In this document: piece by piece, positions 21,598-37,841 of the stretch
Layout of the letters: each line of letters starts with the position of its first letter
Numbering within the stretch: the first letter of the stretch is position 1
Assembly: GCA_033980235.1 (NCBI GenBank)
Contig: CM067062.1
Coordinates: forward strand, 16,373,301-16,437,300
Source: Diadema setosum
Lineage: Eukaryota > Echinodermata > Echinoidea > Diadematoida > Diadematidae
Direction of reading: 5' to 3'
DNA length: 64,000 nucleotides
The notes under the pieces: model-generated
Told to the model about the DNA's origin: nothing
The model's database searches: none
Seen by the model: only the letters and a program-made list of their open reading frames with translations
Made by a program: the position numbers and the translations under genes

Positions 21598-23076
21598 AGC
21601 ATCCAGCACAAGAATCTTGCTGACACCCCACCAAGACTCCAAAGGATGATGCTAAGGCTTCAACCGTATGATGTCCACATCATGTACCGTCCAGGAAGCA
21701 CGATGCTACTTGCTGATGCACTCTCGAGATTGAGCCCAATCTCAGGACAGACCCTGGACATAGAGGAGACAATCCATGTCATACACTGCTCTGACACAAG
21801 GCTCCAAGAAATCAAAGAGCAGACCCTGCAAGACAAGACCATGAGTTTGCTTGCCACGACAGTGATAGAAGGATGGCCCGAACACGCAAGGGATCTACCC
21901 AAGGAGATCAGGAATTTTTGGTCTTGCAGAGACTCCCTCTCTATCGAAGATGGCATTCTCATGAAGGGAGACCGGATCTTCGTACCCCCACGGATGAGGA
22001 AGGAGGTCCTAGAGAAAATCCACATTGGACATCAAGGCATAGTCAAGTCGCAAGCATATGCACGTTCGTGTGTATTCTGGCCTGGCATAGACAAAGATGT
22101 GGAGAATATGACTCGCTCCTGCACTCAATGCCAAGCACACCAAAGAAGACAGTCTGCGGAACCACTCACAAACCATGAGGTACCCCAAGGCCCTTGGAAA
22201 GTTGTCGGTACTGACCTGTTTCACTTCCGTAACGACGAATACTTGATCATCGTGGACTACTTCTCTAAGATGCCGTTCGTTAGGAAATTAACTGCCCGGT
22301 ACTCAAGTGTGGCTGTAATCCGCCTGACAAAGGCAGTATTCAGTGAGCATGGAATCCCAGAGAAAGTGATAAGTGACAATGGGCCACAATTCTCTAGTGA
22401 GGAATACAAGAGATTCAGCCAATCCTGGGAATTCACACATGTCACCTCTAGCCCACACTATCCCAGAAGTAATGGTCAAGTTGAGAGAGCAATACAAACT
22501 GTGAAAGCAACCCTGACCAAAGCTAGAGAAGGCGGCCAAGACGAGTTCCTAGCCATGCTCTCCATCCGCAATACCCCCATAGATAGCAAGCTTCCGCCAC
22601 CTGCAGAAATACTGTACAGGAGGAAGTCTAGAAGTGCACTGCCTGTGAAAGACACTCTGAACCGTGTCAACATACCAGACAACGATGAGATCCGCCAGAT
22701 GCTTTGTGACCGTCAATCCAAGCAGAAAGAAAACCATGACTTACGCGGTACAAGGAAGCTGCCGAGCCTAGAGATAGGGCAACAAGCTACAATGAGGGAC
22801 AGCAGAACAGGACTCTGGACACCGGTGGTCGTGAAGGACGTATGTGCCGAACCAAACTCCTACCTGGTACAGACCCCCAATGGGCACACACTGCGCAGAA
22901 ATCGTAGTGACCTGAGAGACCTCGGTACCACAAAAATGCGGGTCCACTTTGCCCCCACCCCTGAAATCTTGACACCCCAGAAAAGCCAGTGTAAGAACAC
23001 CCCTGACAAACCAGGTGTATACACTACTAGAAGTGGTCGCACTGTAAGACCACCAAAGAGGCTTATCACAGAGTAG
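21598..23076 (+). CDS. pol: Retroelement pol, second part: end of RNase H and integrase
   Basis: Same frame as the upstream part, after the amber codon; the first ATG is at 21646. It holds the RNase H C-terminus (YRPGSTMLLADALSR), the integrase zinc domain (HIGH ... CTQC, an H2C2 finger), and the DDE core with aspartates in GTDLFHF and SDNGPQF and glutamate in NGQVERAIQ. A GPY/F-like C-terminal region follows (LEIGQQATMRDSRTGLW). No chromodomain was seen. Apart from the single upstream stop, no frameshift was found. The stop codon is at 23074-23076. Confidence 0.92.
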   Translation, partial: SIQHKNLADTPPRLQRMMLRLQPYDVHIMYRPGSTMLLADALSRLSPISGQTLDIEETIHVIHCSDTRLQEIKEQTLQDKTMSLLATTVIEGWPEHARDLPKEIRNFWSCRDSLSIEDGILMKGDRIFVPPRMRKEVLEKIHIGHQGIVKSQAYARSCVFWPGIDKDVENMTRSCTQCQAHQRRQSAEPLTNHEVPQGPWKVVGTDLFHFRNDEYLIIVDYFSKMPFVRKLTARYSSVAVIRLTKAVFSEHGIPEKVISDNGPQFSSEEYKRFSQSWEFTHVTSSPHYPRSNGQVERAIQTVKATLTKAREGGQDEFLAMLSIRNTPIDSKLPPPAEILYRRKSRSALPVKDTLNRVNIPDNDEIRQMLCDRQSKQKENHDLRGTRKLPSLEIGQQATMRDSRTGLWTPVVVKDVCAEPNSYLVQTPNGHTLRRNRSDLRDLGTTKMRVHFAPTPEILTPQKSQCKNTPDKPGVYTTRSGRTVRPPKRLITE

Positions 23077-23886
23077 CAAACACATACTCTGCTTTGTAAA
23101 TACTGTTTTATGTGTTAAGAATAGCCCTTGTGACTATTCCATTTTTAACTGAAAATTATTTGTTTTGAGATGCATGAGGCAAAGCACTTCAAGTTATTCA
23201 CATCTATGGAAAAAGGGAGAAGTTATGTGGTGTAAACTTTGAAACTTACTGACATAACGTGACAATATAACACCCAATTCTGAGATATACATGTTAGTCA
23301 GACCTGTTGATAAAAGTGCATATTGACTTCATGAGTTAACCGAATTTATGAAAGCTAATTCTTATGAGCATTCAATTGTGATAATAAGCTATGTGTGTAT
23401 ACAATGTATGAAATTACCATAGTTCACTCTAGCTTCACCTGTAAATAGTATAGATTGAACTTTTGGCATGCTATAACATACTAGAAATGAGTAAAAGCTT
23501 TTCAATTTATGCATTTTGGAATTAGTCAAAAAATAATACAGTCTTTAATCAATCTTTATGTATCAGTCACAAGAACAATACTAGTGATGTATGTGCATGC
23601 AATTATTCATTTTAGGCAATCAATTTACTTCAGACAATGTGGAATTGTTACATTACTGAAGATAATTGCTTTAACAGCGGGTCACAGATAAATTGCTGAC
23701 AACATGCAAGTTGCTATTCCATATAAATATATTGAACTTGCATATGTGTCACATTCAGTGGCAGATACTGTATAAATGTTACACGGTGTTATGATGAAGA
23801 TGCCAATTTGGCGTTCGTCAAATAGAATGTGTTTTCTAAAGTTGAGCGGTTATTCTGACTCGGTTAAAGACCTCTTCTTCTTTGTT
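23077..23886. other. Retroelement 3' non-coding region
   Basis: About 810 AT-rich bases between the pol stop and the polypurine tract. No env-like frame with a signal peptide or membrane anchor was found; the longest open frame is about 60 codons. Confidence 0.6.
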
Positions 23887-23897
23887 GAGAGAGGGGA
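23887..23897 (+). promoter_or_regulatory. Polypurine tract
   Basis: GAGAGAGGGGA lies directly before the TG of the 3' LTR, the expected plus-strand primer for reverse transcription. Confidence 0.85.
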
Positions 23898-24082
23898 TGT
23901 TATGTCATGTACTAATTGACATATACTCGGATGTACATCAAATTGTAATACTGAGTGGAGAGGCTCAGAGACACTCATAGGCACAGAGCTACGTCAAGTA
24001 TTGCTCCTAAATAAATGTCTCGTAACTGCTGAATCACGCCTGTCAAGGAATTATTCTTTGTGTCAAGGATGACAACATAACA
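23898..24082 (+). repeat. 3' LTR
   Basis: 185 bp, identical by eye to the 5' LTR, with AATAAA at 24010-24015. The 3' flank TTTCTT does not match the 5' flank GGCAAC, so no target duplication is evident. Confidence 0.95.
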
Positions 24083-25134
24083 TTTCTTTTTTATAGCAGT
24101 TCTTTTTTATACAAATCATGCAATATGTTGTGAATTGAGCTGCTCTCGGTTTTTGAGCAATTGATTAAGAATTTGGGACAGATTATTGCGGATTGGCAGA
24201 ATATGTTATTGTGCAGGATAGACATTATTGACTCAGTTTTTGAGCACTAGATTTGACTTGAAATTTAGCACATGTGACCACTGCAGTATGTGTAAACTGT
24301 ATCTTATGTCACTGTCGAACAATATGTTGCCATGGGAACAGCACTTTTTGATAAGAATTGTACAAATTACTAGTGGACTTACCTAACTCCCTCAGTTTTT
24401 GAGCATTTGACATGAGAATTAGTGCATGTGACCATTGTAAATTTTTGATGTGCAAAACACATCTTTCATCAAAGCTATATAGCAATAATGTGTTGGCATG
24501 GTAACAGCATTTGGTGATATAGCATACCAAAATATTGTGAATTGAGCTCCCTCAGTCTTTTTTTAGCATTTTACTTTGGCTTGTGTGACCATTTGATGCT
24601 GTGAAGATGCGCAAACTGCATGTTTCTTCTTTGTTTCCACTGTGTTCCGTTGTAACAGCATTTTTTAAATGAAAATCCTACAAATTTATTTAGCTAACTC
24701 CCGTAGTTTTTGAGCATTTGACATGAAATTTGGCACATCTCGCTGTTGTACATGAGCAAACTGCACCTTTCATCTTTTATCAATGGTAAGTGATGCATTG
24801 CAATTCAACAACATCTTTCTGTAAAAAGCAAACAAAAAATAATACAGATTGACGTAACTCTCTCAGTTCTTGAAATTATTCGGCCCTTGTGACCACTGTA
24901 GCCTTTAGATGTGCAGAACACATCTTTCGTTAATGTGTAATGATGCATTGCCATGGTTACAACATTTTTTTCCAATAAAGTATATTCAAAAATATTGTGG
25001 ATTGAGCTAACTCCCTCAATTTTTGAACAGTTAAGATTTGCACATGTAACCACTTTAGTTTTGAGATGTGCAAACACAAATCTTTTGTTAATGTTGAACA
25101 ATGTATTGCAAATTGATTACATTCAGTGATGCTT

Positions 25135-25596
25135 TAAGTGTTATTCTGAAAGCAAATGAAAATTCTGTCACAATTATGGTTCACAGTTTTCATGGTAGAC
25201 ATTTTTCATTTCCTTTATTCGGTTGCATTATCAACTGATCTGGTTTGAACTTCTTATCCACTCTGCGTTTCTCATTCACAAACACTGACTACCGTCTTCG
25301 CGGTTTACAGCCAAACAAGCTTGCTTTTATGAAGGTCCTGTCACACTTCCCTTTGTACAACCCGAACAGTTATAATTATAATTCCTTATGTATGTATAAG
25401 TGTGATATTCTTTTGTTTGTTTATCATTGACAAGGTGCAAGAATTTGTGCCACAGTATTATTTTTGATGGACACTTTTGCAACTTGACATGAAAAGTATG
25501 ATATAAATTTGAAACTGAAACTGAAAATTTCTAACATTTCCTATAATATGCAGTCATTTTTTATCGGTCCTTTCTTACAAATGTGTATATCTTTAC
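25135..25596. other. Unassigned; possible retroposon 3' tail
   Basis: The block ends in a short GAAACT repeat (25508-25527), the sort of simple tail seen at 3' ends of non-LTR retroposons. No reverse transcriptase frame was recognised, so this remains a weak suggestion. Confidence 0.3.
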
Positions 25597-25600
25597 TTAA

Positions 25601-25956
25601 AGGCATAATTTACCATTTGCAGATGAAACAAAAACCCAAAATTAGTGCTTTAAAATAGTTCTAAAATAGTTAGGGATAGAAACAACCACTGTAAAAATTT
25701 AAATCCGTATAATCGATGTTAAATATTGTTAAATACACAAAATGTGAATAATAGTTATAATAAGAATGCTTCCAGACTAAACCGAATACAGTTATGGTTT
25801 ATTGAGAGAAATGCTGATATCTCCTCATATCTTAGGCTTTATTGCAAAAATTTTACATGGTTGGGTGTTTTGTGATACAACAGACCTACACATATGCATC
25901 AAATGTGATATCTTGAACATTTTTGAAATTACTGCTCCCAAAGGTAAACTGGACCT
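25601..25956. mobile_element. TTAA-bounded MITE, copy 1
   Basis: Terminal inverted repeat AGGCATAATTTACC / GGTAAACTGGACCT, with TTAA at 25597-25600 and 25957-25960. TTAA duplication is characteristic of piggyBac-type transposition. At 356 bp it is non-coding. A reverse-oriented, truncated relative lies at about 60300-60583. Confidence 0.75.
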
Positions 25957-25960
25957 TTAA

Positions 25961-28900
25961 TGTAAGTTATTCTTTTTGTTTTTCATTTCTTCTTATTAAC
26001 CAAGGTTGTATCATCTTTTCCTTATTGTGTGGTCACATCTTATCATTTTATCTTTTATTCCATCATCATTTTTTCTCTATATTTACTTGACTTTTCCCTT
26101 TTATCTTCCCTTCTATCCTTCCCCATGTATCTTATTCTTCTTCCTCTTCTCTTCCTGTCTTGTGCTTTTGTTGTTGTTGTTCAGATCTTTCTCTCGAATT
26201 TCCTTGAGTTTTTCTGCAGCTGTGATATGTTGAGCTGATGTGACATTATGCATGAGAAATTTGCTGTGACATAATGGGTCACGAGACGAAACGTGACGTT
26301 ATACGTGAGAAAAGTTGCGACAAGTCGCGTCGATGTGACATTATTTGATTTGATATTTGATTTCATTTATTTATTTTCTGTCGTATGGCATCACTGAATT
26401 ACAATTCTTTTTTAGCAACATAATCAAGCATGAAATGCACATACATCATGATACTGTAGCTACTTTCTACCATGTCAACAATTCTCATTACACCTATATA
26501 TCTGTGACATAATCCCAGTACATGTGTTATGAATTACCACACGGGACGGTTGCCAATAATAAGCTACAAGCTTGACCCTTTGGCAACCGATGCGTCGCTA
26601 CAGGGAGGTGAGATTTGTATCCCTTCTTCAGTCGCCCATTTCATTTCAGCTCCAAATGACAACACAACAACGACATCAAATGAACTTCGAGTGAATCTGA
26701 AAGTGAAATGATCCAGACCAATTTCATTGCATGACACTTGTTATTTGAATACTGTAAAACGATGAATGTTCGCGTGTTGTAATCGGTCGCTTTGGTGGGT
26801 CAGAGGAGGATCGGCAGTCACCCGGGGATGTCGCTCAATGAAGCATGAGCGTCATCATCTGTATAACGCCCTCAATGCCTACAGTGTTGCATTGTATCTC
26901 GATGTTGTACAAGTATTTTGTTTCTTCTTTTTTTTTTCTTTTTTTTTTTTCTTTTTTGAGGGGGAAGGGGTATCTTTGGAATGTTCTGCTTGCCTGATCC
27001 GTCTGTGTTTTGGTTCCTTTTCTTGCTTTCCTTTCTTTGTTTTCATTGTTATGTATTGTTGTCGTCTAGATTTATCGGTCTAATTGTTCTTCTTAATGTT
27101 ACAGAAAGAGTATTGGTGTAACTAATATCGTTGTCTCTTTACGGCACACGTTTAGGCTGCTATCTCACATGTATACACTTGTGATTGGATTGCGTGTGAT
27201 TATTTTTCCCCCGATGAGTGTGAGTTCACTGAGATTACTATAACGCATCAGCAGGAAACCCCCGAGCTCCCAGTATCGTGCCTGGTGCTGCTAAAACTGT
27301 GCCATGACTAATCAGCGGATCACGGCTTGGAGGGCTCCCTCCCCTGTGATTTCTCAGCAGTCGTGACTTGCGGTCATGTCACGTGCGTCTATGGGCAAAG
27401 GGGTTACGCTTTCGGCACTACTTCGTCTACCGAGGGGGAACTTGCAAGCTTCACTCTTTGTAGGGTTATCCGGGCAATGCGAAACTACCCCCTCCCCCTA
27501 AAAATTTCATCGTTTTATTAGACATGATTATGAATTAATTGGCGCAATGGTGCACGTTGTATTGCAATAATTCTGCCAGTTATTTCATCGGGTATATTGG
27601 TACAAGTTAACATATTATTATGGTCCATTTTATATGGTTGATTTCGGATTCTCACTTTTGAATTTCAATGACGATTATCGTCCTTTCGTCCGAGATACTA
27701 CAGATAGACCTATATTACGTTCAGACTGATTATCATGAGTTGCGAGTTCATTTAGTCCAGAATGGTCCATGACAGACTATAATTATTATGAACTACAAAA
27801 GGTAATTCGTCATAATACAGTGAATGAATAATGTCAGAACACTGATAACTACCGCAATGTACGAAGTCGCTGATATGCTGCACGACCATTCACTCTATAA
27901 CCAAACGATTTATGTCACGTGACCATACACTCTTATATAACCAAACGATTTATGTCTCGTGATGCCTGTTCAACCCAAATTTTGATTTGCCATTTGTAGA
28001 TCATTGTCATAAAATGTAGCCTAACCATGCACGTAATAAGAGAGTCCTGCTAGATTCTCTTTCGGTCGTGATTTGATATCATTCCGTTAGGACCTCCTTG
28101 TTGTTATAACATTTGATATCAAGATGTTATTGGAACTGAATGTTCATGTTGCAACTGTAAAAGTGAAGGTCCGAAAAGTAACTTTAATGCAGAGAATGTT
28201 AAGGTTTAAATCTCTAAATATAAGAAATCATGCATATTTCTGTATCAAACTCCATTCTTGTCTTGAACATGAAAAGGTTCCGATCCCCCGCCCCCCCCCC
28301 CCCACACACACACGCATACACACAAAAGAAGACGAAACAACTCACAAAAAGAGAGGATAGCTATTCGTGTCTTATTGACAGAAAAATAAAGAGTCATGTG
28401 GCCCAAAGATCATCCGATGCAAAGAAGAAAATAAATCAGGCGATATCAAGTTTGATCGCAAAATGAGTTCATAATCGTCAATTTGAGATATTTGCAATTA
28501 AACCTACAAAGAAAACAAAATATGTGATATTTTTAATCGTAGCTTCTAGACATTCCTTAATATGCAACAACTGAGGTATTAGTTTGAAAGGTCTGATAAT
28601 ATTTTAAAATGCCGCTTAACCGGTTTTCGGATCAAATTTTTCAGATGTACAGATGAAAACATTAGACCCCATATTGTGTGCTAAGTAAGTGTACTGCTGG
28701 TAGGTATCAATTTGTCTGCCTCTGTGTTTTTCCCAGACTTTCTTTGGGGCGATGTAACGATGAAAAAAAAATGCTTAAAAATCATTCGGCATTCCTCCTG
28801 TTCTTATCATTGTACCAATTGTGAGATAGGCGTGAATGTTGTAAACAATTGGCTGAAATTGGCTCATTAGGACAATGGCCATGCACTATTAAAGCAATAT

Positions 28901-29627
28901 TCTTATGGCATCGCTTAGTATATACATGAAAATGGCACGTTGTCGCGTGTATGAGTCCATCACAAAACGTGACGCGTTAACGGTTTAATAACCGCAAGAC
29001 CTTCACACTTCCTTGCCTGGCTATTACGCTTCGACGACAGAACGCCTTTATTCTGATCAAACCCGAACATCCATCCTATATGTAGTTAAGCTGGGAGCGT
29101 CTCGCCGCCTGTTATAGGTAAAATGAAAGAGTAATATCATCCCAAAATTAGAATCACGAGCTATCAACCTCGACGTACGAAACGCCGTCACCCCGTCCCT
29201 CATGCCTCGTTAATCCGCCATGACGGTGTCAACACTCAAGACAGTGACGAAGGTTTGTCTTATTAGTTAAAGACGCCCGTCACTCGGGAATAGAGGTTCT
29301 CTCCCTTGCTCCAGCACGTTCTGTGGTAACGTGTCCCGTTGAAGATGCTCAAAGAATTAATGATGGCAATGAATTTGCCATTCAGACTTAAAGTCGCAGC
29401 TACATTTCAAACAGACACAAAAACAAAACAAACAACAGACAGATTTGTGAAACATTTCGGTGAAAGTTCGTTGGATATCGGACAGTCCGTAAAAACCGGT
29501 GGAGTTTTCGATTTTCAAAGTATTAGTCTATCAATCTTCTACCCTTTCTATAGTTGACATCTAGAACAACTGATGACGTCATAGTAATAGAACTCTTTGT
29601 AAAAAAGAAGCTCCCAAAAAATCTTCA
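25961..29627. other. Intergenic region, no gene recognised
   Basis: It includes a pyrimidine-rich tract near 26000-26200, T-rich runs near 26929-26956, a fragment of the CTGTAAAA...TTCGCG MITE family near 26755, and a C tract at about 28289-28302 followed by CA repeats. A small tandem duplication of CCAAACGATTTATGTC with a CACGTG box lies near 27900-27960. Open frames are short and unconvincing. Confidence 0.4.
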
Positions 29628-29631
29628 TTAA

Positions 29632-30189
29632 AGGGAAGATAAACCCCAAGAGCAATGTGGATTGAGTGAAAGCAGCAACATTAGTAGAACACATCAGTGA
29701 AAGTTTGAGGAAAATCGGACAATCGATGCAAAAGTTATGAATTTTTAAAGTTTTGGTGTTGGAACCGCTGGATGAGGAGACTACTAGAGGATATGACGTA
29801 TCAGTGGACAACAATACAAAGAAAATATAAAGGAAATTCAACAAAAATTCACTTTTCTAGAATCATGAAAGAGCAATGGACTAACCTCTTTCAGAAAGCA
29901 GGGGGAATAATTGCTACCCTTAACATATGTCAATATCAAGTTGATGGAATTTGTAATTTTCATGAAAAATGGATTTTTGTAGAATTTTCTTTATATTTTC
30001 TTGGTATTGTTGTCCACTCATACGTCATACCCTCTAGTAGTCTCCTCATCCAGCGGTTCCAACACCAAAACTTTAAAAATTCATAACTTTTGCATCGATT
30101 GTCCGATTTTCTTCAAACTTTCACTGATGTGTTCTACTAATGTTGCTGCTTTCACTCAATCCACATTGCTCTTGGGGTTTATCTTCCCT
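29632..30189. mobile_element. Large TTAA-bounded inverted-repeat element
   Basis: The left end AGGGAAGATAAACCCCAAGA is mirrored at the right end, and TTAA occurs at 29628-29631 and 30190-30193. The arms are over 200 bases each and nearly identical in complement; short mirror-image open frames on opposite strands are a by-product. The spacer is about 100 bases. At 558 bp no transposase was seen. Confidence 0.8.
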
Positions 30190-30193
30190 TTAA

Positions 30194-30817
30194 TATGAAA
30201 GGTGCACATCAATTCTTTTGAAAAGTTACTGAGATATCTTGTATGTGAAGACAAATAATATGATCAATGCTTTCTCATGGGAGAGAAGCGAGGTTAAATG
30301 CTTTTTAGGGTAGGCCTACTAGTCATATTTTAGGCCCTGATGAAAGGTCACCTTTTCTTTATAACGTATTGTTCTTTTACTCCCGTGACGTCATGTGTTC
30401 CTGTAGAGTTTCCATCTACAGAGGGCGGCACATACAAAAAAACCCTTAAAATTTCACAACTCCGACTTTTCCCAAACTGTCTCTGATGTGATTCACAAGT
30501 TCGTGTTTTTTGTTTTGTGTTGTTTTTCATTTTGCTAAATTCACTGAATCCAATAGCATTTTTCTTATGTTTGGAGTAGTGCCCCTTTAAGACTGATTGT
30601 GTCCCGGCTGGGGGCACGAAGCAAGACGTCTTGGCCTTATACTTCTCAGCACCTCATTATAATGTGCGCGTGGCAAGCGAGCGAGGGCAGCGTGGCATTC
30701 TCATCATCACCCGCGCGTTTGGGTTTAAGGGGCTTTACGAACAAATCAATGTCACGTGAAATGGAAGCGACATTCTTCCAAAGTGGTGGACCGGTGGAGG
30801 TGTTGCACTGTCTTTCT
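30194..30817. other. Unassigned, with a MITE-like relative
   Basis: Part of this block near 30440-30590 read on the minus strand (CTTAAAGGGGC...GTCGGAG) echoes the arm of the element at 29632-30189 and may be a decayed relative. Nothing else was recognised. Confidence 0.35.
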
Positions 30818-31092
30818 GGGGGTGTTTTATAAAGATTTGAAGTCGATCTTAAAAGTTAAGATCCACTTAAAATTAATATAATGCTACTGGTTTCCCTGTT
30901 CAGTTTTGGCAGTCTTTCAGAATCTACTTTAAAGAGAAAAATCACTTCTTCTGTTTTGTTGCTGCATGAAAAAAAGCCTCCAAAATTTTAATTTCTATCA
31001 GGAAGTTTAAAATATCACTGACAAACAGCACACCACAATTTTAAGTTGATCCACACTTCTAAGATCGACTTAGATTCTTGGTGAAACAGCCC
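30818..31092. mobile_element. GGGGGTGTTT-end MITE, copy 1
   Basis: The left end GGGGGTGTTTTATAAAGATT leads into GAAGTCGATCTTA; the right end carries the complement (TAAGATCGACTTAGATTC, then GTGAAACAGCCC). It is 275 bp and non-coding. The element at 57482-57799 is related. Confidence 0.65.
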
Positions 31093-36895
<5,803 letters not shown>

Positions 36896-37397
36896 ATGTC
36901 GCGTTTCAATCAGAGCGGCAGCAATGCGCGGCCGCGTCCTCCTCCAAGTCTCAGTACTACTAGCAGACGCCTTGGCAGCTCATTCCCGCTGCAGCTGCCG
37001 AAGTTTTCCCGCCTTCGCCGACACCCGGCGACTATTTTACGAACTACAATGCTTGTCATAGTTTTAGCGCTTCCAGCCTATGTATTTCTTAGTTATAACG
37101 CCCCCGGGAACGACAGCGGTGCCGACAGATTCGACGTCCAGTATGCCGGCGAGAATGTTGCCCTGCCTAAAAGACCAGGGTCATTACCGGGCCATATTCA
37201 CTCGAAGGAAACTAACGCAAATCCGGGACCAGACCGGGAAAACAGCCAGCAAGGTGTCCTGAGGAGCTTACGGGGTGCTGCCTTGGCCGCAGTGGAACAG
37301 GGCCATGATCAAACTCTTGTTAAAAACGACGGGATCAAAGTCGAAAACACGACTGCGCGAGATGTGATAAAGTGGAGAATGTATGGTGGCGTAAATG
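36896..37397 (+). CDS. First coding exon of a type II membrane protein
   Basis: The ATG has A at -3, and an in-frame TAA lies 18 bases upstream (36878-36880). The exon encodes 167 residues plus one base, ending at the donor GTAAGT after ...MYGGVN. The N-terminal ~45 residues are basic and proline/serine-rich, then a hydrophobic segment (about residues 47-67, TILRTTMLVIVLALPAYVFL) forms a signal anchor. The remainder is a low-complexity, probably lumenal stem with NDS and NTT glycosylation sequons. This layout is typical of Golgi enzymes. The phase-1 donor fits the WSC exon at 63407 exactly, and the junction would create an NAS sequon. The frame past 37397 runs into intron. Confidence 0.75.
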
Positions 37398-37719
37398 GTA
37401 AGTGGCTGTGTCATCTTAAGTGTTATTGTCTTGAACTAAAATCAGCTCGTTATCGCATAACCTGTTTAGTACCAGCTATTTGTCTCTCAATGATGGTTAG
37501 TAAACAATTCAAGCGACTTGATCGATGTATCACAATAATGACTTGCGTTATTACTATTAGTATACAGAGCCTACATGGGACATTCGGTTTGTATTGAATC
37601 AGCACCCCTGTGCCTATGAATCATTTTGCTGGCAGGTCAATCAGTGGGAGCTGGCGATGCTGGATTGAAGATAGAAAAACATTCTTACAGCCACTAGATA
37701 TATCTGTCTACTAATGTGT

Positions 37720-37841
<122 letters not shown>

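Larger units (their letters stand above)
19620..24082 (+). mobile_element. Ty3/gypsy LTR retrotransposon, defective but young
   Basis: The element is 4463 bp: 5' LTR, tRNA-Leu primer site, pol frame ordered protease, reverse transcriptase, RNase H, integrase, then ~810 bp of non-coding DNA, a polypurine tract and the 3' LTR. That order defines Ty3/gypsy (Metaviridae). The LTRs read identical over 185 bases, indicating recent insertion. Only ~250 bases separate the primer site from the protease DTG, so gag with its zinc knuckle is missing. An in-frame TAG interrupts RNase H. No env-like frame was recognised. The flanking 4-6 bases do not match, so no target duplication is evident. It lies inside the ~156-bp tandem array. 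Confidence 0.95.
19400..25130. repeat. Diverged tandem array, ~156-bp unit, X-box-like palindromes
   Basis: The word AACTCCCTCAGTTTTTGAGC and variants recur near 24231, 24387, 24545, 24697, 24853 and 25009, a spacing of about 156 bases. Other words recur in the same order: GCACATGTGACCACTG, GATGTGCAAAACACATC and a palindrome close to GTTGCCATGGTAAC. The palindrome is clear at 19451-19464, 19606-19619 (155 bases apart), 24326-24339, 24492-24505 and 24947-24960, and degenerate elsewhere. The array is interrupted by the Ty3/gypsy element at 19620-24082. Outer edges are approximate. Confidence 0.75.

Noticed and set aside
29548..30198. Two nearly identical small proteins on opposite strands
   Set aside because: They come from the arms of the inverted-repeat element at 29632-30189, not from duplicated genes.
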